Assembly: GCA_910890315.1 (NCBI GenBank) | Contig: CAJVGD010000027.1 | Coordinates: 124,001-188,000 of the forward strand | Source of the DNA: Serendipita indica DSM 11827 | Lineage: Eukaryota > Basidiomycota > Agaricomycetes > Sebacinales > Serendipitaceae | Direction: 5' to 3' | Length of the DNA stretch: 64,000 bases | Shown here: positions 34,519-45,798 of the stretch, piece after piece | How the letters are laid out: each line of letters begins with the position of its first letter | Numbering within the stretch: position 1 is the first letter of the stretch | Notes under the pieces: model-generated | Told to the model about the DNA's origin: nothing | Databases searched by the model: none | The model's input: only the letters and a program-made list of their open reading frames with translations | Made by a program: the position numbers and the translations under genes

Positions 34519-36402
34519 ATGGCTACAAATCGCAAATTCGAAAGCTACGAACTTCAATTGTCCTTGCCCGACCGACCATTTACCGTCGACTTTCCTCAAC
34601 CACTCGACGACAGCGCGCCGTCGCCGAGATTGCGCTCGTACAAGAAACGCGTGGCGGATATTGATGGAATGGTCGATGGAGAAGATGAACAGGATGATAT
34701 TCCGGATCCCAAGACGCCGCTGACGGGTGTACGCGTCGTTGAAGCCAGCAGCTCGACCGCGGGTATCAGTCGAGAGACGCTAGATGTCGATGAAGTCTAT
34801 ACTGGCGCGTCAAAGGATACGATTCCCGAGGATGTACATGAGTATCAGCTGTACAAACGAAGATGGGTCGGCGTCGTCGCGCTCGTAAGATTCATTATCC
34901 CGAAACAGTCGACGCTCGCTGACAAATGTTGTTCATTTGTTGATCTAGGTCCTCTTAAATATCGTAAAGGGATGTAATTGGGTCTGGTTTGGCTCGATTG
35001 CGAACCTCATGACCGCAGAGTTTGGATTTACTCTCGGCCAAGTCAATATGTTTGGCAATATCCCACACATTAGCTATCTATTATTCAGCTGGTGTGTTCC
35101 CATACTCGTGCGGCGATGGGGTCTGCGTTGGTCGGTGCGTACTCTCCATTTCCAAGACTCGTTGCTCACGGAGCCTAGAGTGTATTTGGCGCGTCTGTTC
35201 TTCTCATCGCATCTTGGATCCGCTTCAGTGGGACTATACGATCACTCAATACCACAGGCTCGTTCGGCCTAATGCTCCTAGCCCAGGTACGATTTCTAAT
35301 TCACAACCAACCACCACTAACCTCCAGGTAGCTACTTGTCGGTGTCACAGCACCGTGCTTCCAAGTCGTCGGACCTCGCTACGCAGAGGTCTGGTTCGAC
35401 CTCAAAGGACGTGCCACCACGACCATGATCGTCGCCATCTCCGATCCACTAGGCACAGCCCTCGGCCAAATCATCGCACCCTTTCTCACAAACCTGCGCT
35501 TTGGACTCCTCGTCCTCGCTCTTGCCACAACCATTGCATTTCCACTCGCCTTTGCGGTTCTCCCACAACCACCCAAACCGCCAACCTACTCTGGCTCGCT
35601 CATCTCTCCACCAATCTCCCAGACTCTCCGCGCCGCGTTTGGCTTTGCTAGACCAGGCGAGCAGGTGCTCACAAAGACGGAACGAGTCGACTTTTTCATC
35701 CTCTTTTTCGTGTTTGGCGTACTAGTGGCCGGCACGTCGAGCTTTTCAGTCTTTATTGCGCAAATATTCCAGCCATATGGCTACTCACCTGGGGTCAGTG
35801 GAATCATGGGTGGTGCCTTTTTGCTCAGTGGGCTCGTCGCGGCTATCCTCTCTGCGCCAATATTCGATCGCGTCCTCGTACACCATTTGGCGAGGACTGT
35901 ACACGTTCTTCTACCGACGCTAGGTGTCGTGTGGATTGGACTCATATTTGCTGGTACGTCTCAGTGTTTCGTGGGGATCTAACTGACGTTACTCCAGTCA
36001 AACCAAACAACCTCGGTGGCATCTATGCCGTACTCGTCCTCATTGCTTCCATCTCCTTTATCCTACTTCCCGTCGGACTGGAACTAGGCGTCGAGATTAC
36101 GCGCAATGCCGAGACAAGTACAGCTGTTCTTTGGAGCGGTGGAAACTTTGTCAGTTTTATTTGGGTTCTCGGTAAGCTCTCTACCCCTACTCTTCTCGAA
36201 AGCGCTCACACACCTTGAAGTAATGGATGCGCTGCGTGCTCCAGAGACAGCCAACCCACCACTCAATATGCGCAATGCACTCATATTCAACGCAGCGTTT
36301 ATTGCAGCCACTGCCTGCCTCGTCGTCTTCTTTACTGGCAAGCAGACTCGGCGCGAAAAGGATGAGGAAATGGCAAAACGTGCTGCGGCGCGTTCTGACT
36401 GA
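34519..36402 (+). CDS. MFS transporter 2 (FLVCR-like layout)
   Basis: Predicted 545 residues from six exons (34519-34884, 34949-35134, 35179-35286, 35332-35953, 35998-36171, 36221-36402), closing in frame. A hydrophilic N-terminus of about 110 residues ends YQLYKRRWVGVVALVLLNIV, the start of helix 1. About twelve helices follow, with WVWFGSIANLMTAEFGF in helix 1-2 and LISPPISQTLRAAFGFARPG in the central loop. The pattern resembles the FLVCR/DIRC2 branch of the major facilitator superfamily. Members move heme, choline or other cations, but that placement is tentative. The C-terminus is short and basic (GKQTRREKDEEMAKRAAARS). Confidence 0.85.
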
Positions 36403-36986
36403 ATTGGCTTCGCTCCCTAGATGTATCGTATGCTTTTGTTTCCTGGACAAGCGTTTCTAACGTTTGTATTATCTCGAATGGACTTGTACACATGCATTTC
36501 TGGTCGTATATCTTGTATGATGGGCGTCAATTAGGGGTCTTTTGTACACCTTATGTCGTGAGGAAGCAGTGCATACGAGGTCCGACGTAGCTACAAGTAG
36601 CACAAGCCAGTCTCCATCCCCTTGACGCCCACAAGTATTAAGATACACCCCTATACAATCACTAGTAGTATAACGCCACAGAACAGCAGATGGCGGAACG
36701 TGCTACCATGCTTCTGACTGAAGCTCCTCCACTCTCTCCTTCCTCTGACCTATTAAGATGGTGGCTCTGCGTTTTGTGTGACATTCCTGGATGACATTTA
36801 TACTCTGACGGCCGCGAATCTCCCTTAGCTTTGAGTGTATCCCTTAGATACTGCCATATGTAACTATAATAAACTCGTCTGTCCATGTTGATATCATGAG
36901 GATGCAGCGTGGCAAGGGCCTCAAGTGGTTATAATAAGTAGCGCCAGGCAGTCTCCACTGCAACTTTGTCTCCACTATCATCGAGT
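36403..36986. other. Spacer, MFS transporter 2 / family X copy 2
   Basis: No gene supported. Holds the transporter 3' end and the family X promoter. Confidence 0.5.
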
Positions 36987-38770
36987 ATGCCAGAGACACC
37001 AAGAATTCCCACCCTTGATGAAATGAAAGAGCAACTGAGTGATATCGAGATCATCAGAAGCATTATCAGCCGAAGGTCTGTGCCTTGCTTTGGCCATGCA
37101 TGTGCAAGTGCTTACGTGCTCAAAGGATCCAGCTTGAGTTGAATTAGTATGTTTCTTGACTTGATTTGGGTCACATAATAAGAAAATATAGCCGTGATGG
37201 TCTCCGGGCCATTCTTGCCGATTGTTCCATTCCCAAAGACCACACTCTGTACCCTCTGCTGGAGCCATTAACTAGCCAATTGAAACGAGGTCAGCCAAGG
37301 TCATGTTTTGAAGAAATATTTGACGCACTCCATGTAGAAATTCAGATAAGTGAAGAATATTACCAACCACACGAAGCAAGTCTACAACAGCTCTCCCATG
37401 AAAAATCGGCTGATCAAGTCATTCTGGAGACAATGGTGCGTAATACGTCTATAATTAGTGTAGCCATGGTGCGCATCCACGCTAAATCCCTTGAGCTCAG
37501 GGCGAGGGGATTGTTTTGTTTACAGACTGCCAAATCGCATGCAACCGCATTCAGACATTGCAAGAAAACCCTACTGGTTCACCTCTGAATGTCGACTCCA
37601 CTTTTGAGAACCTAACAGTTCCACAACTTCAACGCCTGAAAGATGGTAATTTCACTGGTGTCTCTGACAATAGATTCTAATCAGACAACAGATACTGACC
37701 TACGACAAACTCTGCACAAGCACGAGCAAATATGCGCGGAAACAAAGAGATGGATAACAAATGTCCTCCACGTACGAACTAAGCTCTGACCTTTCTGACT
37801 GATTTGAAACCTGTCTAGCCAACTTTGAAACAGCACCAGAATCTGATCGACCAGACACATGACTTTGTCATCAAATATACTGTGCAAAGAATGTACATCT
37901 TTCCACATAGGTCAATCCACCGACTAACAGCTTTGTCAGTGCTGCAACTGTCGCCCTGAGTAAATCTGCATCATGCTGCCAGAGTCAAGTCGCAACACTC
38001 GACCGACTTTTGTCACCCAGAAAGCTACATGCCCTCTACGAAGAAGAATTGCAAAATCCTCTCTTGCTTCCTCGAATCTATACCAGTCCCTATGGCCATC
38101 AGTCTCGCTACCCATATATTGGTATCAGAGGTATGGCAACTGACGTGCCAGTACTTGTCTGTCAAGATATTGTAGTAAATTATCCAGTGAGTATTGCTTG
38201 CAGCGGCATACTATGATATTGATTGGTAGCTCCACAAGCTCTTTGGATACGAAGTAACCAGCCTGCCGGCCCATGGCCTCAACTATTTTGATAACATACC
38301 ACTTATGGGATTTAATCTTTTCGTTGAGTCCAGGTTGTGAAGCTGGGTGTCTACTTATTTCCAGCAGATGTCCTTATTGAACAAGTCGCCCATTTTACCT
38401 ATCAATCACGCTGTTGCTACAACACTCAGCCAAAGATGTACGTGAACCCACTTACAATCAGCCACCTGACTAGCAGTAATTTCAGACTATGGAAAAACGA
38501 TTCCACGACGTAAATTGCACACTATATGGCTGAAGAGGCTTGATCGGGACCATTACTTCTTCAACTACCCTTTTCGAGATGCCTCGTTCATGAGGAGCAA
38601 ATTGATGAAGTTTATTTGTGTTGGAACTGTGGGTAGTTCCTCATTTCAGTGCTAGCAAGACACTTACGAGGTTAAAGCTCCCATTCTGGGATGATATACT
38701 TGACCATTGGGACTTCATCAATTGGCGCCTTCGCCCTTCGGACCCGTGGACACGGGTGTCAAACTTGTAA
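36987..38770 (+). CDS. Family X protein, copy 2 (unknown function)
   Basis: Exon 1 is 36987-37075 (89 bases, MPETPRIPTLDEMKEQLSDI), exon 2 is a 21-base exon (IQLELN) and exon 3 gives DGLRAILADC and HTLYPLLEPLTSQLKRG. Further on come FVIKYTVQRMYIFPH (near 37870), LLPRIYTSPYGHQSRYPYIG (near 38070), YGKTIPRRKLHTIW (near 38500) and a C-terminal motif FWDDILDHWDFINWRL. The stop is at 38768-38770. Shared landmarks with copy 1 are the PLLxPL block, the NPYG/SPYG block, the IPRRKL block and the final W-rich motif. I recognise no domain. Some inner exon borders remain open. Confidence 0.6.
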
Positions 38771-39189
38771 CTGAGACGCAATCTTGGAGGAATTATTATG
38801 TTCACTTGGACCCAAGTGCTTTGATAACTATGACCATGAAAGCCCGCGTTTTATTCTACTCTACAGCTATCTACAATAAGAGGACCGAGAGATCGTTGCG
38901 AGCATATATCGTGATAGTTCGTGGTGGCTAAACAAGTCGGGACCGGGTAGAGTATAGTGCGTGCGGTCCAGACCCGAAAAAGAGAAACTGATAAAGAGCG
39001 GGGAGAGTTGAGCTAGATAGTAAAATGAATCCTAGTGAGATAGAGCGAGCAGTCCGAATAAGAATGTCGCATAGAGGTGCATTGAAAGGGGTATCATCAG
39101 TCCAAGAGTCAGAGTCCAAGGAGCTGAGTGTATAGAGAAGAGAGGGCCGAGACGTGAGACGAATAGATAGTCGGTACGAATGGGAGACG
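38771..39189. other. Tail-to-tail spacer
   Basis: Converging 3' ends of family X copy 2 and the uncharacterised minus-strand gene. Nothing else seen. Confidence 0.5.
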
Positions 39190-40800
39190 ATTAGTCGATT
39201 TCTTCAGTGGCTTTGTGATGAGGCGAATCTGGGAACGCGTCTCTAGGCTTTTGAACAATGGCGGCACCACTTCCGAGCGTACCCGGGGTCGCAACAGGAG
39301 CCGGAACATCGCGCGCCTTGTTCTTCTTCTTGCGATCCTTTGTTGGCTTGAATCGAGACCAGGCGCGGTCCTACACAAATGTGAACGGCAGTCAAGGCCA
39401 AAACGCGGGCAACGCACCTGTCGTTCTTCAGTCTGAGCGACGCCGCTCGCTCTCTCCACCTCGAAGAAGTCGTCGACGTCTTGCTCGGTAAGTTCATCGG
39501 GGCCATGCGCGTTGACGCCATTTCCGTCTCCAAACGGATCTTCGTCCCCTCCGAGCATTTCTTGTCCATCCGTATCCTCCATCGCCGCCGCTGCGGCCTT
39601 TTTACGCTCAGCTCTGCTGAGTACACTCTTGGTGCTGCCAAAGAATGGATTGCGACTTGTCGTAGCCCCGTCGCCTGTGCGAAGTCGCTCTTTGAGCGAG
39701 CGCTGGCGACGGGCGAGGCCTGGAGGGATCCAACCGCGCTTTCGGAGCTGTTGTTCCTCCATTTCCCTATCGTTGGCATTCGAGTCTGACGGTTGCGCTG
39801 TATTTGTAGATGTACGTTTGTTTGAATTAGAATTGGAAAGCTTTGAACGGAAAAAATCGAAAATGGATCTGCGCTGAGGTTTCTGTCCGGGAACTTGAGG
39901 GTGTGGTCGAAGTAGCGAGAAGAAGGATGGCTACAGGACACAGTCAATTCAAAGTGCATAGACAACGCTAAGAGAAGAAGACATGCGAGAGCTCAAGGGC
40001 GTAAACGAGCATACCTGACGGGGCACGCTCGCTTTAGGAGCTAACGTCCACACGGCTTCTCGAGAGGAGCATCGAGGCGAAGCGAAGTCTACGAACCTTT
40101 GGCGGTGGCTGAGGGGGCTGCTGAACGGTATGCATTTCCTCGTCCTCTACGTCTGTATTATTGGCTGTACGCGTATTGCGGCTCTTTGTCGATGTGTTTC
40201 TCGACAGACCAAACCATCCACCTTGTCGGGTACTTGTGGTGCTTTTGGCGTCGTCACCATGTCGATTGAGGATGCGACTGCCGACTGTTCGAAGGCTGAG
40301 CGCGTCGCCTTCAGCTGCTCTGTCGGCGCCATCTCGAATGTCCAGACGGGTGATGATGCCCTCTACGCGCCGTCGCTCAAAGAATTGCTGGACGAGAACG
40401 CTTTGGAGAGATCCGTCGTGCTTCCATGGACGAATCTTTGACCAGTTTCCTGAGTCTGGCGGGTTCTCTACGAAGACGCGGACGCCCATTGGCCGCAGTT
40501 TGAGCGTGTTGATCTCGAGAATGGCCTCGAGCGTGTCATAATCGAGAATTGCGAGCTCTTGAGGAGAGATGGAGAATGTCCGGGACCATCCGTGGCGACT
40601 AGACGGCCGTCGTCGTCGTGGGCCACAGCGAAAAGAAGGCAAAGCCAGCCGTCAGCGGTGCTCTCAAATGGCCAAAGACCTTGAAATGGTTGTACTCACA
40701 GCGCTACGCCGTTGAAGAAGCCGTCTTGGTGATTGTGGCCGTCGTGCCGCCCAATCGTGGGCAGCGACTTTGAGCTGCCAGTACCAAAATTGGTGGCCAT
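39190..40800 (-). CDS. Uncharacterised protein with conserved-looking core
   Basis: Exon 1 (40800-40700) starts MATNFGTGSSKSLPTIGRHD. A 101-base intron leads to an exon from 40598 with SISPQELAILDYDTLEAILE, LKLRPMGVRVFVENPPDSGN and VLVQQFFERRRVEGIITRLD. One or two introns near 40080-39900 are unresolved. The next block has RRSIFDFFRSKLS and RGWIPPGLARRQRSLKERLR. The last exon has DRAWSRFKPTKDRKKKNKAR and ends HHKATEEID. No domain, signal peptide or membrane helix is recognised. The basic C-terminal patch and charged middle suggest a nuclear or cytoplasmic scaffold, which is only a guess. It lies 184 bases beyond the VPS41 stop on the same strand. Confidence 0.65.
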
Positions 40801-40983
40801 TAGACGCGATTTAGGGACCAGAGACGCCCAACGAGTCCAAAAGATGAGAAAAAGAAACGAGAAAGAAGAAAAAGATGGAGGAAGTAGAGTCGAGAAGCTC
40901 AGTCAAGAGGCGGTGCGCCGGCAGCGACGCATCCTAGAAGAGTACAATTCTATGAAACACGAGATTAGAATACATCCAACAGT

Positions 40984-43900
40984 TTACTTGTGACGGTGAG
41001 AGTGATGCGACTGCAATGTGGGTGGCTGGAGGATACTCGACTCGCCCTCCTCGAGCTTTTGGTGCACAGGACACCCGTGATCCAGGCGGCGTTTGACCAT
41101 CTCCGCACTGTATACTCGTCAGCAAAACGCATGCGTTGAGAGCGCGGACATACTAAGCCAGCTTTGCGCCGATATCTCTTTCCACCCCTAGACCAATCCC
41201 CACCAGCGAGCTGTCGGCTTGCTTTGGGAGACCAGAGCCGCCACTCGTGCAATGAGCATGAACGACGTGACCACAGAGGAATGCCAGCACAAGGTCCTGC
41301 GAAGCCTGGTGAAGCGGCTTTGTACAGATGGGGCACACCCCGGTTGCTAGACCCTGCTCAGAGACCGTCGCACCATTTGTAACAACACTCACCAACTCCC
41401 ACGAGACCACCAGCCTGAGCCCTTTGTAGTCTTCTGCCTAGATACTCGCAGTCGCTTTGCAACACGTTCCCACACCCTTCCATCAAACTCGTCTGAAGGT
41501 TCAAGTCTTGTAGAATCTTGATGATGGACTGCTTGAGTCCGGGGATCTCCAAGCCATTCCGGATTCGGCGTATGATGCGGACAGGATCAGAATCAATCTC
41601 TGTGCTCACGTTTTCCAGCAGACCCTTGATGAACGCTGGCCGCGACTCGGAGTACCGAAGAAGATCCTCCCATAGATCGTCGTCTTTGCGCTCTTTTGCA
41701 AAATCAATTGCCTATAGGCGTCGGTCAGTGGCTCAGAGCGAACGCCCAGACGTACCCTGGAAACGTCGCCCAGTCGGTCGATGATGAGGAATAGAGCACC
41801 CTTGTTGTCCCCCATCCGACTTCGAACCCACACCATCTCTGGCACCATGTCCTTGTCCTCGCAAATCTTGTAAATCTACACCTAGTCAGTCAATGTATGG
41901 TCGCTACGAAAGTGCATACTCGTTCAAAAGGCAGCATGATTTGTAGGTTTTGCGCACTCTGTAGCAGACGTATCACCCGTCCTTTGCGATACTCTGCGTA
42001 TAGGGCGACCTGCCTCTCCAAGTAGTTTGCAATGAGCTCGGGGTCCTTGTCAAACAGTGCGTCCAGGTAAAGGAACAGGAAATACGGTCGTTCCTCCAGT
42101 TGTGATACAACCTTTTGTATCGGTATAGAATGTGAATATTCAACAAGGAGCGGAATGGCTTCTCCACGAGCGACTACATATGTCTGGTCAGATGTATCCC
42201 CAGGTGCAGTCGACGTCCACGCAGAGCTATGCGTATGTGGTGTCATCACCGGTCGCGTTGGCTGCGCTGCCACGGGTTTAGGAGGAGCTGGAGCACTTGG
42301 CTTTGCACTCCCGCCACCACCAAATACACCAGTAGGTACTGCAGCCGCAGCGGAGAAGAAGGTCTGGAACAGTCCTCCTCCGCCACTCCCTCCGACCGAG
42401 TCAGTAGCTGCACGCCGATGGGCTCCTTTCGCTGGTGGAGACGAGGCTTTTGACTGTGTAGCAGCTGTATTCGCCCTTGTCGGTGCTTCAGCTTGTTGGG
42501 TTGCCTTGACGTGTTCCCTCTGTTTGAGCAGTTCCTGGTCGAATTCCACCAGCAAAAGAGCTTGGTCTTGCACGTCTGTAAACAAGTGGTTCTCTCGGAT
42601 GAGCTGGAATACATTCGGTCGTCGGAGACGAAGAAAGTAGGGCAGTGCCTTTCCAGGCTGTCGATTCTTAATGTATCTGGCGACCTTTGTGAGAGATTGA
42701 GCCAGAGCGCGAGCATGCTTACAGGTCGGCGAGACATTCCATGAGCATTGTTGTCTGTGGGGGTTGAGGTATCGCATTGATTAGAGCGGGAATGTCGTAG
42801 ATTTCGCTCGGCCACTCCTTGATGGTGCGACTGAGGGCCTGAGAGAGATAAATAGGTGCTCTGAGATACTTTAAACATACGAACCGGAACGTCATGGCGA
42901 AGATAGTAATCCAGTACAACTCCATAAGCAACCTTGCTAAGCCTTGGGGTCTGGAAGGGAATGTATGGAACGAGGACCTGGAAAACGATTAGTCGGTTTG
43001 GAAGCAGAATTTCTCGTTGCTTACACTGAGTTCTTCTGCGTATCGAAACTTGAATATCCAATCCTCCCAGGCCTTTCCATCACTTGCGAGGACTGTAGGA
43101 CATAATTTAGCGGCCTTTTCGTACTGTTCTGGTAGGCGGTCAGATCGCATCGACGTAATGCTAGCTAGTACTTGCTTTGTTTGAAGAGATGTGAAAGATA
43201 CATTCGGCCAATTTCGTCTTTGCTCATAATCTGCACCTCTCCGTCGCCTGGGACGAGTGTCAGCGGGGTGTGGGCAAGAACTTAGACCTACCGGACGCCG
43301 ACTTGAGATAATCTCCCTCCTTTTCCATTCTTTCCATTTCTGCCAATGCTTCCTCGTACCTTTCCCGCTCCACAAGCCACGCAACTCGATCCATCTTATC
43401 CCGCTTACGAACCCAAACAACACCGTTGGGAGACATGACGAGCCAACCACCATGATCCCTCTCTTTGAGCGATTGGGCGGATCCAGCACGTTCTTTGGCC
43501 TTTCTATTCATGGTGGCCAGGCTGGGCTTGGGCGGAAACGACTCGACGATTCGATAGTCCGTGCAGCCCCACCGTTCGTATCCCTTCATAGCCAAAACAT
43601 CGCTACTCCTTTCGTCCCCATCGCTCGTCACAATCTGCAACTCGGGAGGGTTTGAATTGGGCCGTCGTTGATCCGCTCGCGAAGCGGTACTTTCCGATGT
43701 AAGGAGCGCCTTTGGAGGAAGGTACGAAAGGAGTAAGAAAGACGTGGCTCGCGAAGGTTTTGCTGCATTGCGTGGCTGGGGGGCGGAAGTCGACCCAGTA
43801 TTGGATATTGGTGCCGTGGTCGCATTGGTCGGTACGATGGTAGTCTGCTTTACGTCTTCTTTATTCTCGTGCTTTTCTTCGACGACATCGTCGAATGGCC

Positions 43901-45420
43901 ACGGCATGACACCTGCGATCATACAGTCCAGTCGCAAAACTTTGGTGACTTCGACCACCGTCTCTACTCCCGTCCCTTGGACAGCTGGAGCCATTGCACC
44001 GAGTCCAGCTGCTCCGACAATGCCGAGACTACCCGTGGCAGTCTCCTTGCTGGTACTTTGTGAGGGAGCGGCTCTAGGTCGGCTACTTATTCGGACGAGC
44101 TTGACCAGGTCCGCCCAGCCTATAATGAGTTGCTGTTCGTCGTGGAAAGAGGTTTGAGCTGTAGCACTCGAGTCCCTGCGCGCGTTGGGTATCCAGCGTA
44201 GTGAGCATTGAAACAAGTCCGCACGGGGACTATCTCTTGGTCGGTCAATAAAGGCGAGTCGTTCGCCCCTTGACACGGAGTAGAGTCGAACACCCAAATC
44301 GTTCGCCCAAGCGACAATATCGCCGTCCCATCGCGTCGTCCATATAGGACCCTCGCCGCTATGAATGATCTTTTGGATCTGGGTACCGCCACCGACTCCT
44401 AGTCCTAGACCCCCGAAAACATTCTCAAGACCTCCGAGCGATAGGTGGGATTTAGAGGTGAGGACTAGTTCTCCAGCGAGCCCACCGCACACATATGCCT
44501 TGCTTGTCGAGCTCGAATAGGTGGGCTCGAGCGCAATCGTTCGGAGGGGACGCTTAAAGTTGTGTCCTGTGGTTGTCCCTGTAGCCAGCGAATGCAGGAT
44601 CGCTTGGCCGTCGAGTGAGGCAGTGGCAATGGTATCAGATATAACTGCAGGCGCCTCTGACGGGGCTTTCTTTTCTGATGACGATCCGTCGTTGTGCGGC
44701 GTTGATGTCCGTGGCGTTCCGGGCAAGCTAGTGGGGAAGAGGGAGAATGAGGGAAGGGTAGGCTGAGGAATGGCTACTGATTGCGGAGGTGGCTCGGATA
44801 GTGAACTGGATATTGCAATGTCGGTGATGGTAGCAGAGTGCGGTCGGTAACGTCTGAGGAGTGTACCGCTTAGGGAAAATAGGTAAACCAGGCCATTGTG
44901 TGTCCCAACAGCCTATAGGAAAAGGTTAGACGAGGGAAATCGATCTGATGATGCTTACAAAGTAGCTGGGACCGACTGCGATAGCACTGGCACCATCTTT
45001 CTCAAATTTCTCGACCAAGTCATTTCCAATCTTCTCGTACTTGAGAACAGGTTCCTCTTCCTCGCCGTCCTCGCTCTCCTCATCCTCGTCTTCTTCTTCA
45101 CTCTCCGTTGTATCCTCTTCATCAGCATCCTGACTTTGATCCTCACTCTCTCGTTTGGGAACATGTCTTGTTGTGGCAGCAGATGTCGCCGAAGTGACGG
45201 AATCCATAGAGTTTTCTGGCACTGGGCCGATTTGACTCGAGTCGACCGAGACATCCTGCGTAGACGCGTTATTTGAATAGTTTAGAGCTGGTGAGGACTC
45301 TGTTTCTGGAACTGGCCCGATTGCCGAGGATGCATCTTCTGAATACTCTGCTATGGGACTGTCATACTCGAATTGAGGTCCTAAATCATTGATGAGCTCA
45401 TTTAGATCCCTTGTAAACAT
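40984..45420 (-). CDS. vps41: Vacuolar protein sorting protein 41 (HOPS subunit)
   Basis: Family knowledge: Vps41 is the HOPS subunit that tethers AP-3 and endosomal vesicles to the vacuole. Exon 1 (45420-44959) holds an acidic Ser/Glu-rich head and IGNDLVEKFEKDG. Exon 2 (44912-43292) continues with AVGTHNGLVYLFSLSGTLLR and the WD-type propeller. Later exons carry AAKLCPTVLASDGKAWEDW and VPYIPFQTPRLSKVAYGVVL, typical of the family, then the clathrin heavy chain-like repeat. The C-terminal RING-H2 finger begins CPICTKPLHQ, continues FLCGHVVHAHC, and its last Cys (GCPVH) lies in the final exon. Between 43171 and 43121 the intron that gives the conserved frame lacks a clean GT donor by one base. 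The head-to-head neighbour is CHS5. Confidence 0.92.
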
Positions 45421-45798
45421 TTAAACACTGACCCTGCTCGCGTTCTGACATGCAGTCACAGGTTCAACTCGTATACAATGTATTTTGCGTCGAATAGCGC
45501 GACGTTGGAGATATATCCTGAGTGTTATCGTAAATTGGACAACGCCGTTGTGGATGTCTGTCCACTGGTCGAGCGCGCGAATCGAGCGCGGGTTCAAGTT
45601 TGAATCCACCACGTCGCCCTTTGGCGGAAAGTCAGTTGGACGAGCATTTCCAATTATCAACGGACAACTCTTATCTCATACAAACCACATTTATACTCGT
45701 CGCAGAGCTTGTGGTTAACGTACGACGCACTCTTCGACTTAAAATTTGGCATATCCCCGTCTCCTTCACCGTAATCTCTGGCACATTTGACAGCAATC
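45421..45798. promoter_or_regulatory. Shared divergent promoter of VPS41 and CHS5
   Basis: A 378-base spacer between the two start codons that must hold both promoters. No TATA box was seen. Confidence 0.5.
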
